Shown: one piece after another, positions 33,481 to 45,600 of the stretch
Layout: each line of letters opens with the position of its first letter
Position numbering within the stretch: position 1 is the first letter of the stretch
From: Dermatemys mawii
Taxonomy: Eukaryota; Chordata; Testudines; Dermatemydidae
Reading direction: 5' to 3'
DNA: 64,000 bases
Assembly (NCBI GenBank): GCA_007922305.1
Contig: ML677358.1
Location: 13,467,577-13,531,576 of the forward strand
Translations under genes and position numbers: made by a program
Notes under the pieces: model-generated
Told to the model about the DNA's origin: nothing
The model's input: the letters and a program-made list of their open reading frames with translations, nothing else
The model's database searches: none

Positions 33481-33924
33481 TGTCCATATGGTAAGTATTA
33501 CACAGAGTGCACCCTGAAATCACATGCCCAGATAATCTCCCCACTCTGGCCTCCAACGTCCACAGACAGAGGAATGTGGAAGCAAGGGTTAGCATGAGTG
33601 GCACTGCCCCCCTCTCCTCTGGAGCTAACAGAGGGTGCTCTGCAGGTCTTCAGTGAGGAAGGGAAAGAGGCACGTGTTGTTAGGGGACAAGGACATGCAT
33701 CTTCCATCCTCTATCTCTGTGGTGATTCCCTGGGAAAGATATCGGTGTGGACAGCACTTCATCAGCAAAAGTCACTCTCCTGTCAACAAAACTACTGCCG
33801 CCCGTTCTTAGGGGTGGTTTTATTTGGTTGCAGGGAGAGCTGCTACACTGCATGCCTTTCAATGGCCCAGCTGTAGTGGCACAACCACACCGTTGTAAGG
33901 TGCACAGTGTATACATAGCCTAAG

Positions 33925-34130
33925 AGGCCTGCACAACTCGGAAAGCAGCGAGGGCCATATTACTGCAAAAAAACCAGCTGTGGGCCGAAAAGCCTCACCC
34001 TCGCCCCGCCCCCATCCGCTTCCCCCCACCTCACCGCTTGGCTTGCCCCACCCCTAGTCAACCCCTGCAGGCCGCACAGTGAGCGTATGCGGGCCGCATG
34101 TGGCCCTCGGGCCGCATGTTGTGCAGGCCT
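33925..34130. mobile_element. Short hAT-type element with 8-bp target duplication
   Basis: Inverted ends are aggcctgcacaac (33925) and gttgtgcaggcct (ends 34130). Flanking octamers are agcctaag and ggcctaag. It appears to sit inside an older repeat, since related wording (tatacatagcc before, tataactacatcc after) continues on both sides. Confidence 0.7.
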
Positions 34131-34239
34131 GGCCTAAGATATAGTGATATAAGCGTACTTATGCTAGTATAACTACATCCACACTGGGGGAGAGGGGTTG
34201 TACCGGCATAAATTTGGTGTGTAGGCAAGGCCTGATCTA

Positions 34240-36598
34240 GATGCATTATGCAGGTGAGCTCTCTGCCAGTGACTCATAAGTGCCTGGTTACTGTGGCAAT
34301 CCATATAGTGAGCTTTCAGAACAAACCTCAGAGGTCACCAGTCAGCTCAAAAAGGATCCTGGACCCACTGAAGTCAATGGCAAAACTCCTGGTGACTCCA
34401 TAGATGCAGAACCAGACCTAAAATGCCTTGTTCCAGTTCTCTACCATCCTGCTCAGTAACCAGCCCTTTGTTTCAGCCACTCACCAAAGTACAGATTTGA
34501 TTCTCGCTTCAGTAAACTCTCAGGAAGGGCTAGCTCAGGAGCTCAGCTGGTGGGACTTCCTTGTTCGCTGCCACTGTGGATGTTTGGCCTGGCTCAACCT
34601 CATCACCTTGCTTGCAGTGACTCACAATTGCCCTGTTTCAGCTAGCCATATTTTCACACATGAGGGATATCTGAGTGGTCACTTTTATACTTCCCAGTTA
34701 CCAGCAAGTAACTCAGAGCTTTAAATATTTAGGATTAAGGATGTATCTAAACTAGGTAGTTTGATACCTAATTAATGCTTCTGATGCAAACAACGCATCA
34801 GTGCCTTGAACACCTGTATTTTTGTAAGGCTAACGGACACAGAAGGAAATAAAATGTACATTGCATAACTTCAGCGTGACTTCCTTTCCTTCCTCTGCTC
34901 CTTGAAGTAAATTTGACTTAATCTGATAAAAATAAGATAAAGTTAATAATTAAATATGGGGGGCCAGTCCACAAAATTTGGGCCCAAATCTAAACTTCAT
35001 TATCATTCAGTGGAGTGTGGGAGTTTTGAATTGGGCCATGAGAGAAATAAAGACCAGCTGAGAAGTTGGGGTTCAAAGTAGCATCCAAATTCCGTTATAG
35101 TTTGTGGTCAGGTTTCTGATGTTTGATTTGGGCCTCTCTCTCATAATAACACAAAAGATAAGTAGCTTTAAAAAGTTGCTCATGGTTTATTTTTCTGATT
35201 AAAAGAAATGCACTTTTCGAAGCCATGTATTTTAATTTTGTCTCTGGATTTCTTTTTCTTCCCCTGTTCAAGTTGAGTTTGAAATTGACATGTCTGGGTA
35301 TTATTTAGACCACACTGGCCTACTTCTTCCAGCCTCTTGGCCCTTTTGATATGGATGCTGCTACTATGGTAACCTGTGTAACATGCAGGCATCACAAAGG
35401 AAGGTCTTCATTAAATGAGCCCCATGCATCAGTTAACTGCTTTCAGTTTCACAGCAGGCTTCTTTCACAAACACACCCAGTTAGAAAATTAGCAGTTCAG
35501 TTTCCAGGGAAAGCACACGGATATGCTCATTCTATCCCACCCAGCTGGGTCTTCAAGGTCCAGCACTGCTGTCATTTGTTGCTTGGATATAGTCCATCAC
35601 CAAATCCTGTAGTACAGCATTAGGGGAATTGTGTTGCTAGTGGCTGTTTATCAATGGGCAGTTGACTGAAAGCTGTGCGTGTGTGTATCTGCCAATTTAC
35701 ACATCCACTTGCATGTTAAATCATATGGGCATATGAAAATATACACACACAGACATTTTTGAAGTTGAAATTAGGCCCTAGCCACCTCTGAAAACCTTGT
35801 GTTGGGAGTTTATGGGCACCATGGTTGGTGTGTAACAAAGAGATAACAGCATAACAGGGCCTTGCGCAAGCTCTCTGCACTTGGATGAATTTAATCCTCA
35901 ATGGCAAAATAACCACATTTCCCCTGAGTCAACATGACTAATCATGAAATGCTTTTTACAGGAACATATTTGTCAGTTTTTCTTCCCACACACAATAGTG
36001 GTCCTTGTGACTTCATAAACAGCGCCACCTGGTGAGATGCTGACCCTAATGCAGCCCCAAAAAGGAAATAGCTAGCTTTGGCCAGAGACTTTGTCATTCA
36101 AAATAGACACACAAATGCCTTTTGATCCCTCCTATCTCATCCCCAAACCCAGCAGCAGAAACAGCATAAGTAGATTTCTACTGAAACTGAACATGGCCTT
36201 TGTGGAGACATCTGTAAAGCAGCTTTTGGCAGTCAGAAGCTGTGGAAGTGGAAGTGTGCTCCCACGGTAAGAACAGAGAGTCCTGGGTTTTATTCCCAGC
36301 TCTGTCACTGTGCAAATCATTTCTATGTCTCAGTATCCCCATGTGAAAAAGCAAGATAATGCCATGAGCAGATGCCTTCCCGGCTCTAAAACAAAGGACA
36401 CACACTGTGTAGAGTACAAATCTCACCTCTTCCCAAGCTTCAGCTTTATTATAAGATTGTGTCAGTGTTACCAACACCAGACTTTCAAAAATCATGAACC
36501 TGGCCCCCAAAATCATGAGACTGTTTGTTTTCTTTTGGTCTTTGAGCCTTTCGGGTCACATTTTCGAACTTTTTTCTGCAACCACCAGCACTAGTGGA
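34240..36598. other. Non-coding stretch with decayed repeats
   Basis: No gene was recognised. Scattered phrases such as 'cactgaagtcaatgg' (about 34365) are typical of old amniote DNA-transposon remnants, but I could not set boundaries. Confidence 0.45.
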
Positions 36599-37285
36599 TC
36601 ATGTGGTGTGTCCTGGAGGGAAGCTGGAGGCGTGTAGGTAAATATAATGGTCAGTAGGTTTCCGGCATAGGGTAGTATTTATGTGACCATCACTTACTTC
36701 CTCTGTAGTGGCCAGGATGTGGATCTCTTGTGTGGACTGATCCAGGCTGAGGTTGATAGTGGGGTGGAAATTGTTGAAATCCAGGTGGAATTCTTCAAGG
36801 ACCTCCTTCCCGTGGGTCCATATGATGGCGTCATTAACATAGCACAAGTAAAGAGGGGGCACTAGGGGATAAGGGCTGAGGAAGCATTGTTCTAAGTCAG
36901 CCATAAAAATGTTGGCATACCGTGGAGACATGTGGGTACCCATAGCAGTGTCACTGACTTGAAGGTATAAGTTGTCTCCAAATCTGAAATGCTTGTGGAT
37001 GAGGACAACGTCACAAAGCTCAGCCACCAGGGATCATCAGGGATCTTGTTCTTGACAGCTTGTAGTCCATCCTCATGTGGAATATTGGTGAAAAGAGCTT
37101 CTATATCCATGGGTTTTCAGGAAGATCACCAATGCATTGTAGTTTCCTCAGGAAGTCGGTGGTGTCTTGAAGATAGCTAGGAGTGCTGGTAGCATAGCGT
37201 CTGAGGAGAGTGTCCAAATAGCCAGATAATCCTGCTGTAAGAGTGCCAATGCCTGAGATGATGGGGCATCCAGGGATTGTACTGC
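36599..37285 (-). mobile_element. Penelope-like retroelement fragment
   Basis: Minus-strand frames match the Penelope-like reverse transcriptase. In order they show PIISGIGTLTAG.SGYLDTLL and YLQDTTDFLRKL (37280-37140), MDIEALFTNIPHEDGL (from about 37110), LQVSDTAMGTHMSPRYANIF (about 36960-36900), and YVNDAIIWTHG with FHPTINLSLD further on. Segments fall in different frames. The catalytic Y-x-D-D motif reads YVND. The element is 5'-truncated. Confidence 0.88.
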
Positions 37286-37346
37286 TTCAACTTTACCAGT
37301 ATGGTACAACTTTTTTGAGTAGATAAGGCCTTATTCTCTCTGGCCC

Positions 37347-37423
37347 AGATCCTCAAAGGTATTTAGGCACCTAACTCCCATTGGTCTCAGCGGAGTTAGG
37401 TGCCTAAATACTTTTGAGGATCT
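37347..37423. repeat. Near-perfect 32-bp inverted repeat
   Basis: The arms 37347-37378 and 37392-37423 are reverse complements with one mismatch around a 13-bp loop. The wording (tatttaggcacctaactcc) recurs in many vertebrate genomes as a small palindromic DNA transposon, as I recall. Confidence 0.85.
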
Positions 37424-40400
37424 GATCCTCTGTGCCTCAGTTCCCCCTCTGTAAAATGGGATCAGTACATTAAAGACTAAGAGGTGCTCAGACAGGCAGA
37501 AAGGGCCAGATAGATGCCTAAATGCCTTTGAGGATGTGGACTGTTGCTCCTAAAATAAATGGGATGGAGCCACTGGAGTAGCTTGTGGATGACATTAAAA
37601 CACATATTGGTCGGAAGATTGCAGGGAGAGTGTGTTGCTTTGATTGTTCTTCATCTATCAGCATGGTGCCTGTTAAGATTTTAGATTGTGTCTCAGTCTC
37701 ATGCCGAGTCCTGTGGTTTGATTAAAGATCATTAAGCAGCAGTGGGATGATACATCACTGAATTGCAGGTTTCAGAGTGGCAGCAGTGTTAGGGGGAGGA
37801 GCTTTTGCTTTGCACAGGGTACTTAATACACAGGACAGTAAGACACAAATCCTAAGTCACAGCACCTTTAAAGGGATAATGGGTTAGGAGGTGGTTCCAT
37901 GGGATTCAGAGACACTCTGTAGCTGGTGCTAAAGCCCCTCAGTTCCACATTGTGATTCTTATGCTCTCACAAAGCGAGAGGAGAAGAAAGCTTGCTGTAG
38001 TCACTTCATATTGCTGAGTCATTAACTCCTTTTTGCGGAGTCATTCTGCAGCTGTGCGGGGCAAACCAGGAGACAGACAAGCAGGAAGGCTCAAGGTGGG
38101 TAGCATCTGCAGACTGAGATGGCAGGGTTGTGAAACTGGCTGATTATGGGAAGGATGGAACGGGCCTCTGGAGGAGTGGTAAGCACCACACAGTGAATTT
38201 AAATCAGGCAGCAATGCTTTGAACAAAGAAAGGGAAGGTGCAGTGGCAGTCTGGAACTGGCTATTTTGTTTTAACTCTAGAACTGGTAGGTTATTTTGGT
38301 TGCAATGTGGGGGGTGGGATCAAGTTTAAAATGTGGTGTTTGTTGGCATGAAGAATTAAGAAACATCTCCGATGCGGGACAGATGTTGGAAAATGTCTGT
38401 TCACCAGTTATGTGAAAAGGACACTGTCACCGTTAACGTCAATGTCCATCTTGTTTAAGATTTTTACAAAAACTGTGAGAAGAAAATTCTTTATGATGTT
38501 GTTTATATTGCAGTCTCAACCCTTGATCTCCCTCAGTTTGGGGATATTGGGCTAGGTCATCGTGCAGCCGTTTTTGTTTGCATTAGAACCTTGTTCTGCA
38601 AGTGTTTGCTACCCCATACACTGCAAGGAGAAGCATGAAAGCCAGAAAGTGAAAGTGATTTCTCATCTTCCATTGTTGTCTGCAGTGTTGTTATAACCAT
38701 GTTGGTTCATGGATATTAGAGAGACACAGCTTTCAAGCCCCACACACAGCTCTTCTGAAGCTCAAAAGCTTGTCTGTTTCACCCATAGAAGGGGGTCCAG
38801 TACAAGATATCACCTCACACACCATGTCCCTAAAGTGAGTCAGTTTTACTGTTCAAGCTGAGTGAAATATAAGAAGGCAGGGACTAAAAAAAAATGGTGA
38901 AATGAGTCATTTTAAAAAAAACCTTTTGATTTTCATAATCTTGGGTGTTACATGTTACACAGGCAGGAAAGTGGTTTGATGGGGATTTTAGGTAAGATTT
39001 ATTATGTGATAGCATGCTATGTTAATGGCTTTTTGCATTGTGGAAATGAGGTGGAGTCCCCCGGTTACTGATAATATTAACACATATAAAGCGCTTTTTG
39101 ATTTTTAAAGCTACAGTACTGAGATCCAGGGTCTGATTTTCAAAAGAGCTCAGCACACTGGATGCTGAATTCTTTTGAAAATCTGGCCATAAGCACAAGT
39201 GCTGAGCTCTCCAAAATCTGATCCTTTGGTGTTGACTTTCAGAGGGGCTGAGCCTCCAGGACTCCAGGTGAAGTCAACAGCTGCAGGTGCTCAGTGCCTC
39301 TGGCAATCAGGCTGTAATTTAGAAAGCCTCACAAAACCCCTCATCTGGGTGATAAAAAGTAGCCCTGTTTTCAGGTAGAAAAAGGGAGGCAGAGACGTCA
39401 TGTGATTTGCCCAAGACCAAACAGCCAGTCAAGTTTTATTATTCCAGGCTTCACCTGGACTTGAAGAATGTCGCACAAATTATCTTATTTTTTTCTCCTC
39501 CTGTATTTTTGTTGAGGCTGGTTTACATACATATGGTTGCACGGTCATTTTTGAAATAAACAGAACATAATTGCTATAGAGTTAATCAGTCTGATTTACA
39601 GACCTTCCCATTCGGGGACAGGAGTTCTTAGCTGATGGGGTTATTGTCCCTCTTCTAGAGGGATATTTGTAAACTTTCCTTTGGTCTCCTGATCTGTACA
39701 AGGAGAAGGTGTTCCATTAAAGCTCTGAACAGACCATTTCACAGTCATAAATATGTTGATCACCACCTGAACTGTTCAATGTAGATTTCTCATGAGCGCT
39801 CAAGGCTTTTTTTAATCTGTGAACCAAGGCATTTTCCAGGAAAAAGAAAAGCCATTCAATGAACACAAAGAGAATGCTGTTCTTAGGTGTGGTCCTGAGA
39901 GAGCGTGGCTCTCAAGAAATTAAACTAAAAAAACATCCAAGTGACAGCCTCAGCAGAGGCATGAGAGTGTACTGTACTAGTTATTACAGGCGGGTGGCAG
40001 CATAACCACTGGAGGTAAGGTTGAGCTTAGTTTACTTTTTGAAGCCAATTGTTCTAAATTCTCTAAAATCCACATGCTTACGTGAGTGCCTTGAAAATTG
40101 CTGTGGTTCACCAAGGTCCAGGATAGGGTTAGTGGCACAAAGTTTAGATTGTTAGGATAAAGGTTTTCTGATATAAAACGTTATTTAAATCATGTGACAT
40201 CAACATTTTATATATACACACATTCTTTCTATATTATTTATTTAGTAAGGAAGTATTAGTAGGTTTACAAATCCTTGCCATATATATATATCAAACAAAA
40301 CAGCATTGCAACAGTGAGCTTTTGTTTAAAGAGACACACAGGAATGCAGTCATCAGATCTCTCTGTACTTAACATTTTTTGCATACAACTAGGGCTCACC

Positions 40401-41084
40401 TATGGCTCTGATCTTCCCCAAACATATGCCAGCTGAGATCACCCTCCTGAGGCTGATCTCAGCTTACATCTGGCACCCATTGCCCCTTTGGGGAAACAAT
40501 ATTTTAGAAGTTATTCAGGGTAGAAGTTGGATCTACAATGTAGCTCAAGCCAAGTGGATGAGCTGGAGTAATCAGATGGCTGAGGTAATGTCTTGTGTCT
40601 CTCACCAAAAGAAGCTGGTCCAATAAGAGATTACCTCACCCAGCTCATCTCGCTAATCTGGGACTGTCATGGCTACAAGAACAATGTAAGAGCCAGAGTT
40701 AAGTCATTTGTGCACATGCAGCAAGACAGGGGCTCTGTTGCAGGCCAGATGTTAGAGTATGTGGGTGACTCATGGTGACATACTGTGGCCATTGAACCCA
40801 CCTGGCACCCACATAAAACAGGAACTTTTGTTTATCCTGAAGAATACTCAAGCAGCATATTTAACTATTTACAATCGTTCAGTCAAATGACAACCCAACA
40901 CTTGTCACTGGCTCCTCTCTAAGTGCTCTAGATCCTTGGGAAAAAATGGTGTGAAGGAGGATAGAGTTGGTAGCTGAGGGCCGGTGAGGTGTTCCCAGGA
41001 AGCCTCCTCAGGTACCATCCTTCCAGAACTACCCCCCCACTGGCCCCCACTACCACCACCACTTCTTCAAAAAGGGGGAAATTC
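37424..41084. other. Non-coding stretch rich in old repeats
   Basis: No gene was recognised. A foldback-type repeat lies at about 39131-39310 (gattttcaaaaga and tcttttgaaaatc arms). Copies of a repeat with 'ctcaaaagcttgtct' wording lie at about 38690-38820, and a related one at about 40555-40660. Open frames here have no family similarity. Confidence 0.45.
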
Positions 41085-41100
41085 ATTATCCAAAAGTCTT

Positions 41101-41106
41101 TTATTC
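41101..41106 (-). terminator. LTC4S: Putative LTC4S polyadenylation signal
   Basis: TTTATT on the plus strand is AATAAA on the minus strand, 1.5 kb beyond the LTC4S stop codon. It is the best candidate I noticed there, but the implied 3'UTR is long for this gene, so an internal site may be used instead. Confidence 0.3.
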
Positions 41107-42651
41107 ACACAGAGTAAAAGGTCACCGGCAATGCCTCCCACCCTTCCAGGCACTGAGTGTACCTCTGAAAACCAGGAATACAGAGTTAAGGTACATACCA
41201 GCCCCTGCCCCACGAATCTAAGTCCGCCCTCTGTGAGCTGTGCCCCAGACACCCTAGCACTGTATCACTTTGCTGCAATGTACTCCATGTACCAGTCATT
41301 ACCACAGTGAAGGGTAGCTGCAAATGAATGAGTGAATACATTTCTGTAGGACATTATACCACATGAAATACCACATTCCTCTATCATTCCTCACATCGAC
41401 TTATTATAGAGCTGCCTTGGCTGAAGCCTACTTACAGTGTATCTCCAGTGACTCTTGCCAGCTTCAAGGGGCAGAGTTAAAATTGTGGGGTGGGACTGGT
41501 GTGTACCACAGCTCTCTGTGGGCTGGTTTTCAGAGTTTAAATATAGATTTACTCAGCTCTCAGGAAGGGTACAGGCATGGCCAGCCAGTTACCCTTAACT
41601 CTGAATTAATGAGTTTTTAGATAATGAGTAACAGGTAGCACTTAGCCAGTGTTTTATATTTTTAAAGCACTGCACAGATATTAACTAATGAAGCTTCACA
41701 GCACCAGTAGAAAGTACATTTTAGGCAATAGCTCCATTTTGTTTATGAGAAAATACGTCTGAGGAGAACAAACAATTTGCCCCAAATCCTGAAGAGTTAT
41801 TTGGAGAGCAGGGACTAGACATTAGGATTTTGTATCTCGAAGTCCTCAAAACTAAACCACCTCAAAACTAAACATGCCACAATGGAAAAGGAACACAAAC
41901 AGCTTCCAAAATAGCAGTGGATTTGGTGAAATAGACCCAAAACAGAAGAGCACTGTACCAGATATATGACACTGTAGGCACATAGTAGCCATCTGGGGTT
42001 ATAGCCATTACCGTCCTCAGCTACCCACTTAGGGTGTTTTCACCCTGGAGCTGAGGGTGTGATTCCCAGCTCCAGAAGACATACCTGTGATAGCTCTGAT
42101 CAAGCCAGCATGTTAGAACTAGAGAGAAGCTGCCACAGTGTGAGCAATGGGAGAAGCCAGCCATCCCGAGGACATAGCTCTGGTCTCTGATGAACACATG
42201 CTCAGGATAGCTAGTCCCCTCCTGCTGCTTGCACTGCCTTGGCTACTTTTTAGTGCACTAGGTCAGTCAGAGCTAGTTTGCGTATGTCTCCTCAAGCTGG
42301 GGATCACCCCATAGATGCAGAATGCAGCCAACACCATTAACTGCCACAAACATGGACACAAAACAGCTCCATTCCCTTGCTATCTGGGATCAACTGCCAT
42401 GGACATTAGTGACAAACTTCCACTGATTTCAATAGGAGCAGGACTGGGCTCTTGATCAGGAGAGTGAAGTGCTTAGAATGTAGACACTGAGTGTGGCTGA
42501 TATTACACCACTAGAGGGCAGTACTATGCACAGCCATTCCCTTAGCATGCATAGGAGGCCTGGAGGCGGCCAGCTATGTGGACCGAATGAAGGGGGACGC
42601 ATTCAGAGGGGCCAAGAAAGGAGGGTGTTGTCCAAGGAGGAGACGTTCCTT

Positions 42652-45600
42652 TCACAAGCTAATGAACAGAAGGACATTCATCCCCACGTAGTGAGAGAGC
42701 AAGAAATGCAAGATCCCAACGGCTGCGAGTCCAATAAGAATCCAGAGAACTCCAGCACTGAAATACATTGGGGATAACCTGGAGGGAGACAGAGTGCTCA
42801 GACTTAGAAGCATTGGCCTCTCATAAGGGGAATAATATACCCAAGAGAGAGGTGGGGAAAGGGTATAGTGAAACCCATCAGACTCCCATTCACACCTCCC
42901 TATGCAGTCTAGAAGGGAGGGTGCATTCTCCCATCTATACTAAGTTCCTTCCCTTTGTGCTAGCTCACCCCAGGTGCATGTATACATACAAATACCATAT
43001 ATGATCAGGGGAAGCTCAGAACTCCACGAAGCAGAAAACTCCTTGTGTCTCTTCTATACACTTAGCCCTAATCCTATATCCAAGACCATATTAATGACTT
43101 CTGCTCCCTATAATATTTAACACAGTCCTCAAACACCTGCCATGACATCTATGACATCATGATGTTAAAGAGGCCCCTATAAATCTCTGTGGGCTCTAAT
43201 TCCCTTACTTAGCCCTAACTGTATTTTTATATTCCAGGGATTCATGCTGATCTTTCTAACAGAGCTAGGGATCCTGCTGCATCCTGAAGAGGCAGAAGGA
43301 CAGTAGTCTGAGAAACCAAACTCATCCTCACCCCAAGTACTTTAAATCCCATGCCCAAGCCCCCGAAAGAAAAAGCCCACCCTCTCCCCCCACAACAGCA
43401 GGGCTCCATTACCTTCCCAAGGAGGACTTCTTATACCCCACAAAATAGCGGTAGCGGGAGTAGAGATAAAGCAGGCCCAAGGCAGCCGTCGGACCTGCAA
43501 TCGAGAGGAGCAGACAAATTACTGTAGCTGACATCAAAGGCTTTTTGGAACTTTTTGACCAGCCTGTCCCTCTAAACCATTGGTTCCCAAACTTTAACAA
43601 CCCGTGAACCCCTTTCACTAAAATGTCAAGTCTCACAAACTCCCTCCTAAAAATGAATATTTCCATGGAATTTCTCACTTACATTAGCATATATTATAAA
43701 AGCAGTGATCTTGGAAATATAAAATTTGTTTTTATGACATGCTTATTACACACTATTTATTAGTTATTCTTTATCATTACAATATTTTCATTACATTATG
43801 AAAACAGCAACACTCTTCTAAGAGCTCACTTTTGTAGCTTGTATCACTTTTGATTAAGCCTGTTATAAGACAAGGCTCTTATCAGAGGCTCCAGTAGAAA
43901 AAGAGAGTGCGGGGGGCAAAGCCCCTGCACACCCCAGGGCCTAGAGAGCACCACCAGAAAAGGGGGGCACAAAAAAAAAGGGGAGGGACCCATGGGGGGG
44001 TGCACTGATGTGGGGTGGCATGTGACCCTCGTCACCCCCCATACTAGCGCCTCTGTCTCCTGTGTTTCATCAAGGAGTATTAGATGTGAAACCAAATGAA
44101 GCTATTTAAGAAGCAAACTCAAAGAGTTCCTCCTACACAAGCATTCAGGTTTTGAGCAGTCCAAGCAAACAATGCACATTGCAACAAAGCTTAAACTTGT
44201 TCTTCATAATAAATAAAAAACATCACTAGTAGCCTATTTCATTTTAAAAACAGCAAAAAATATCCACCTCCCTTTCTGTTCTGTAAAAGGAGTCTTGAAG
44301 TTTAAATCTCCTCCGTGGGATAGATACGCTTGCTTTGATCTGCTTAGCTTTTGGAAGTCCCCGAGGCTCTCGGCTGCTGGCCCCATGCTTCCTAGTGTCC
44401 CTGTGGACAGCTCTGTCTGCCAGTAGGGATTTTTTTTCCTGAGAACCCCTTGTAACATTTCATGAAACCCCCAGGGGTTCACGTACTCCTGTCTGGGAAC
44501 CACTGCTCTAAAGCTAAATCCTCCGGGGCAGATCCTGACTGTAACTGTTCCCTCTCTATTGCGGGTGCAATCTTGCCAGAGAGCGGAGGAAGCAAGTCCT
44601 GTTGACTCTGACCACCAGGCCAGCACATAGCAGACACATGGAGCTAAACAGATCCAGCATTCCTCCTCCCCCACATTTAACCAACTAACCAGCCAGTCTC
44701 ACCTTGATGGAAGAAGAGGCCAGCCTGCCAGAGAACAGCCAAGAAAATGGGGAAATACTCAGAGCAATTCACCCTGGAGGAAAAGAGGAAGAAGGAGGTC
44801 AGCGTGCTGTGTGTCCGGGGCTTTTGCTTTTCCATAGACTATTTCTCTGTAAAGCAGTGCTCTGTGGCTCGCACCCATTCCTTTCCTGCCCCCATCTTCA
44901 GAATAAATCTCTTACTTAACCCCACTAATGGGGTTATTTGGAGTAACGCAGAACAGAATACAGGCCATAATATTCAATTACTGTGATTTCTTCCCATTAG
45001 TTTTCAGAATGCTTTTCACTCATCCAGCACCCTGGGCCGTGGTGAGCCTGGTGCCTGAGGTTTCTGATGCATGCATCCTCCTCCTCACCTTCCCCTATAT
45101 TCTCCTTGGCACTTTGGTTTCAAGATGGTAGCAGTGGTTGTCTGTTCTGTTAGCCATTGCAGCCATCTTCACTAAGGATCTAGTCTGAGATTACAGATCT
45201 GAGGACTATCTCCTGCACTGTCAGGGAAATGGAATAAATGATCCAGTAGGTTTTTTCCATGTATAGGATAGGCTCAAATCCTGCACCCCTGCTCTAGTGA
45301 TGCAAGGAGATGGAAATTTGCCACATTTTCCCCAGTGAGCATAGAACCTCCTATGCCATTCTCCCTCCCCATTACAATACCTGACCTAGGGGCTACGTCA
45401 GGGACCCTGTACTCTGGCTATTCCCAGCTGAGAGATCTCTTGGAGAGCTGTTACCAACTGATGGAGTTTAGCGCTACAATTAGTCTATTCTAAACTCTAT
45501 CAGTGTTGGCGTAAAACCAGTCTGGGATCAGAGCTCTAGATCTGGATCCCCATCATCCTCCCTACTCCATTCCATGTGCTGTGCCCAAAGCTGGTTTCTG

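Noticed and set aside
41039..41310. Candidate LTC4S last exon near 41 kb
   Set aside because: The true exon 5, with correct phase and a hydrophobic helix, was found at 42652-42778.
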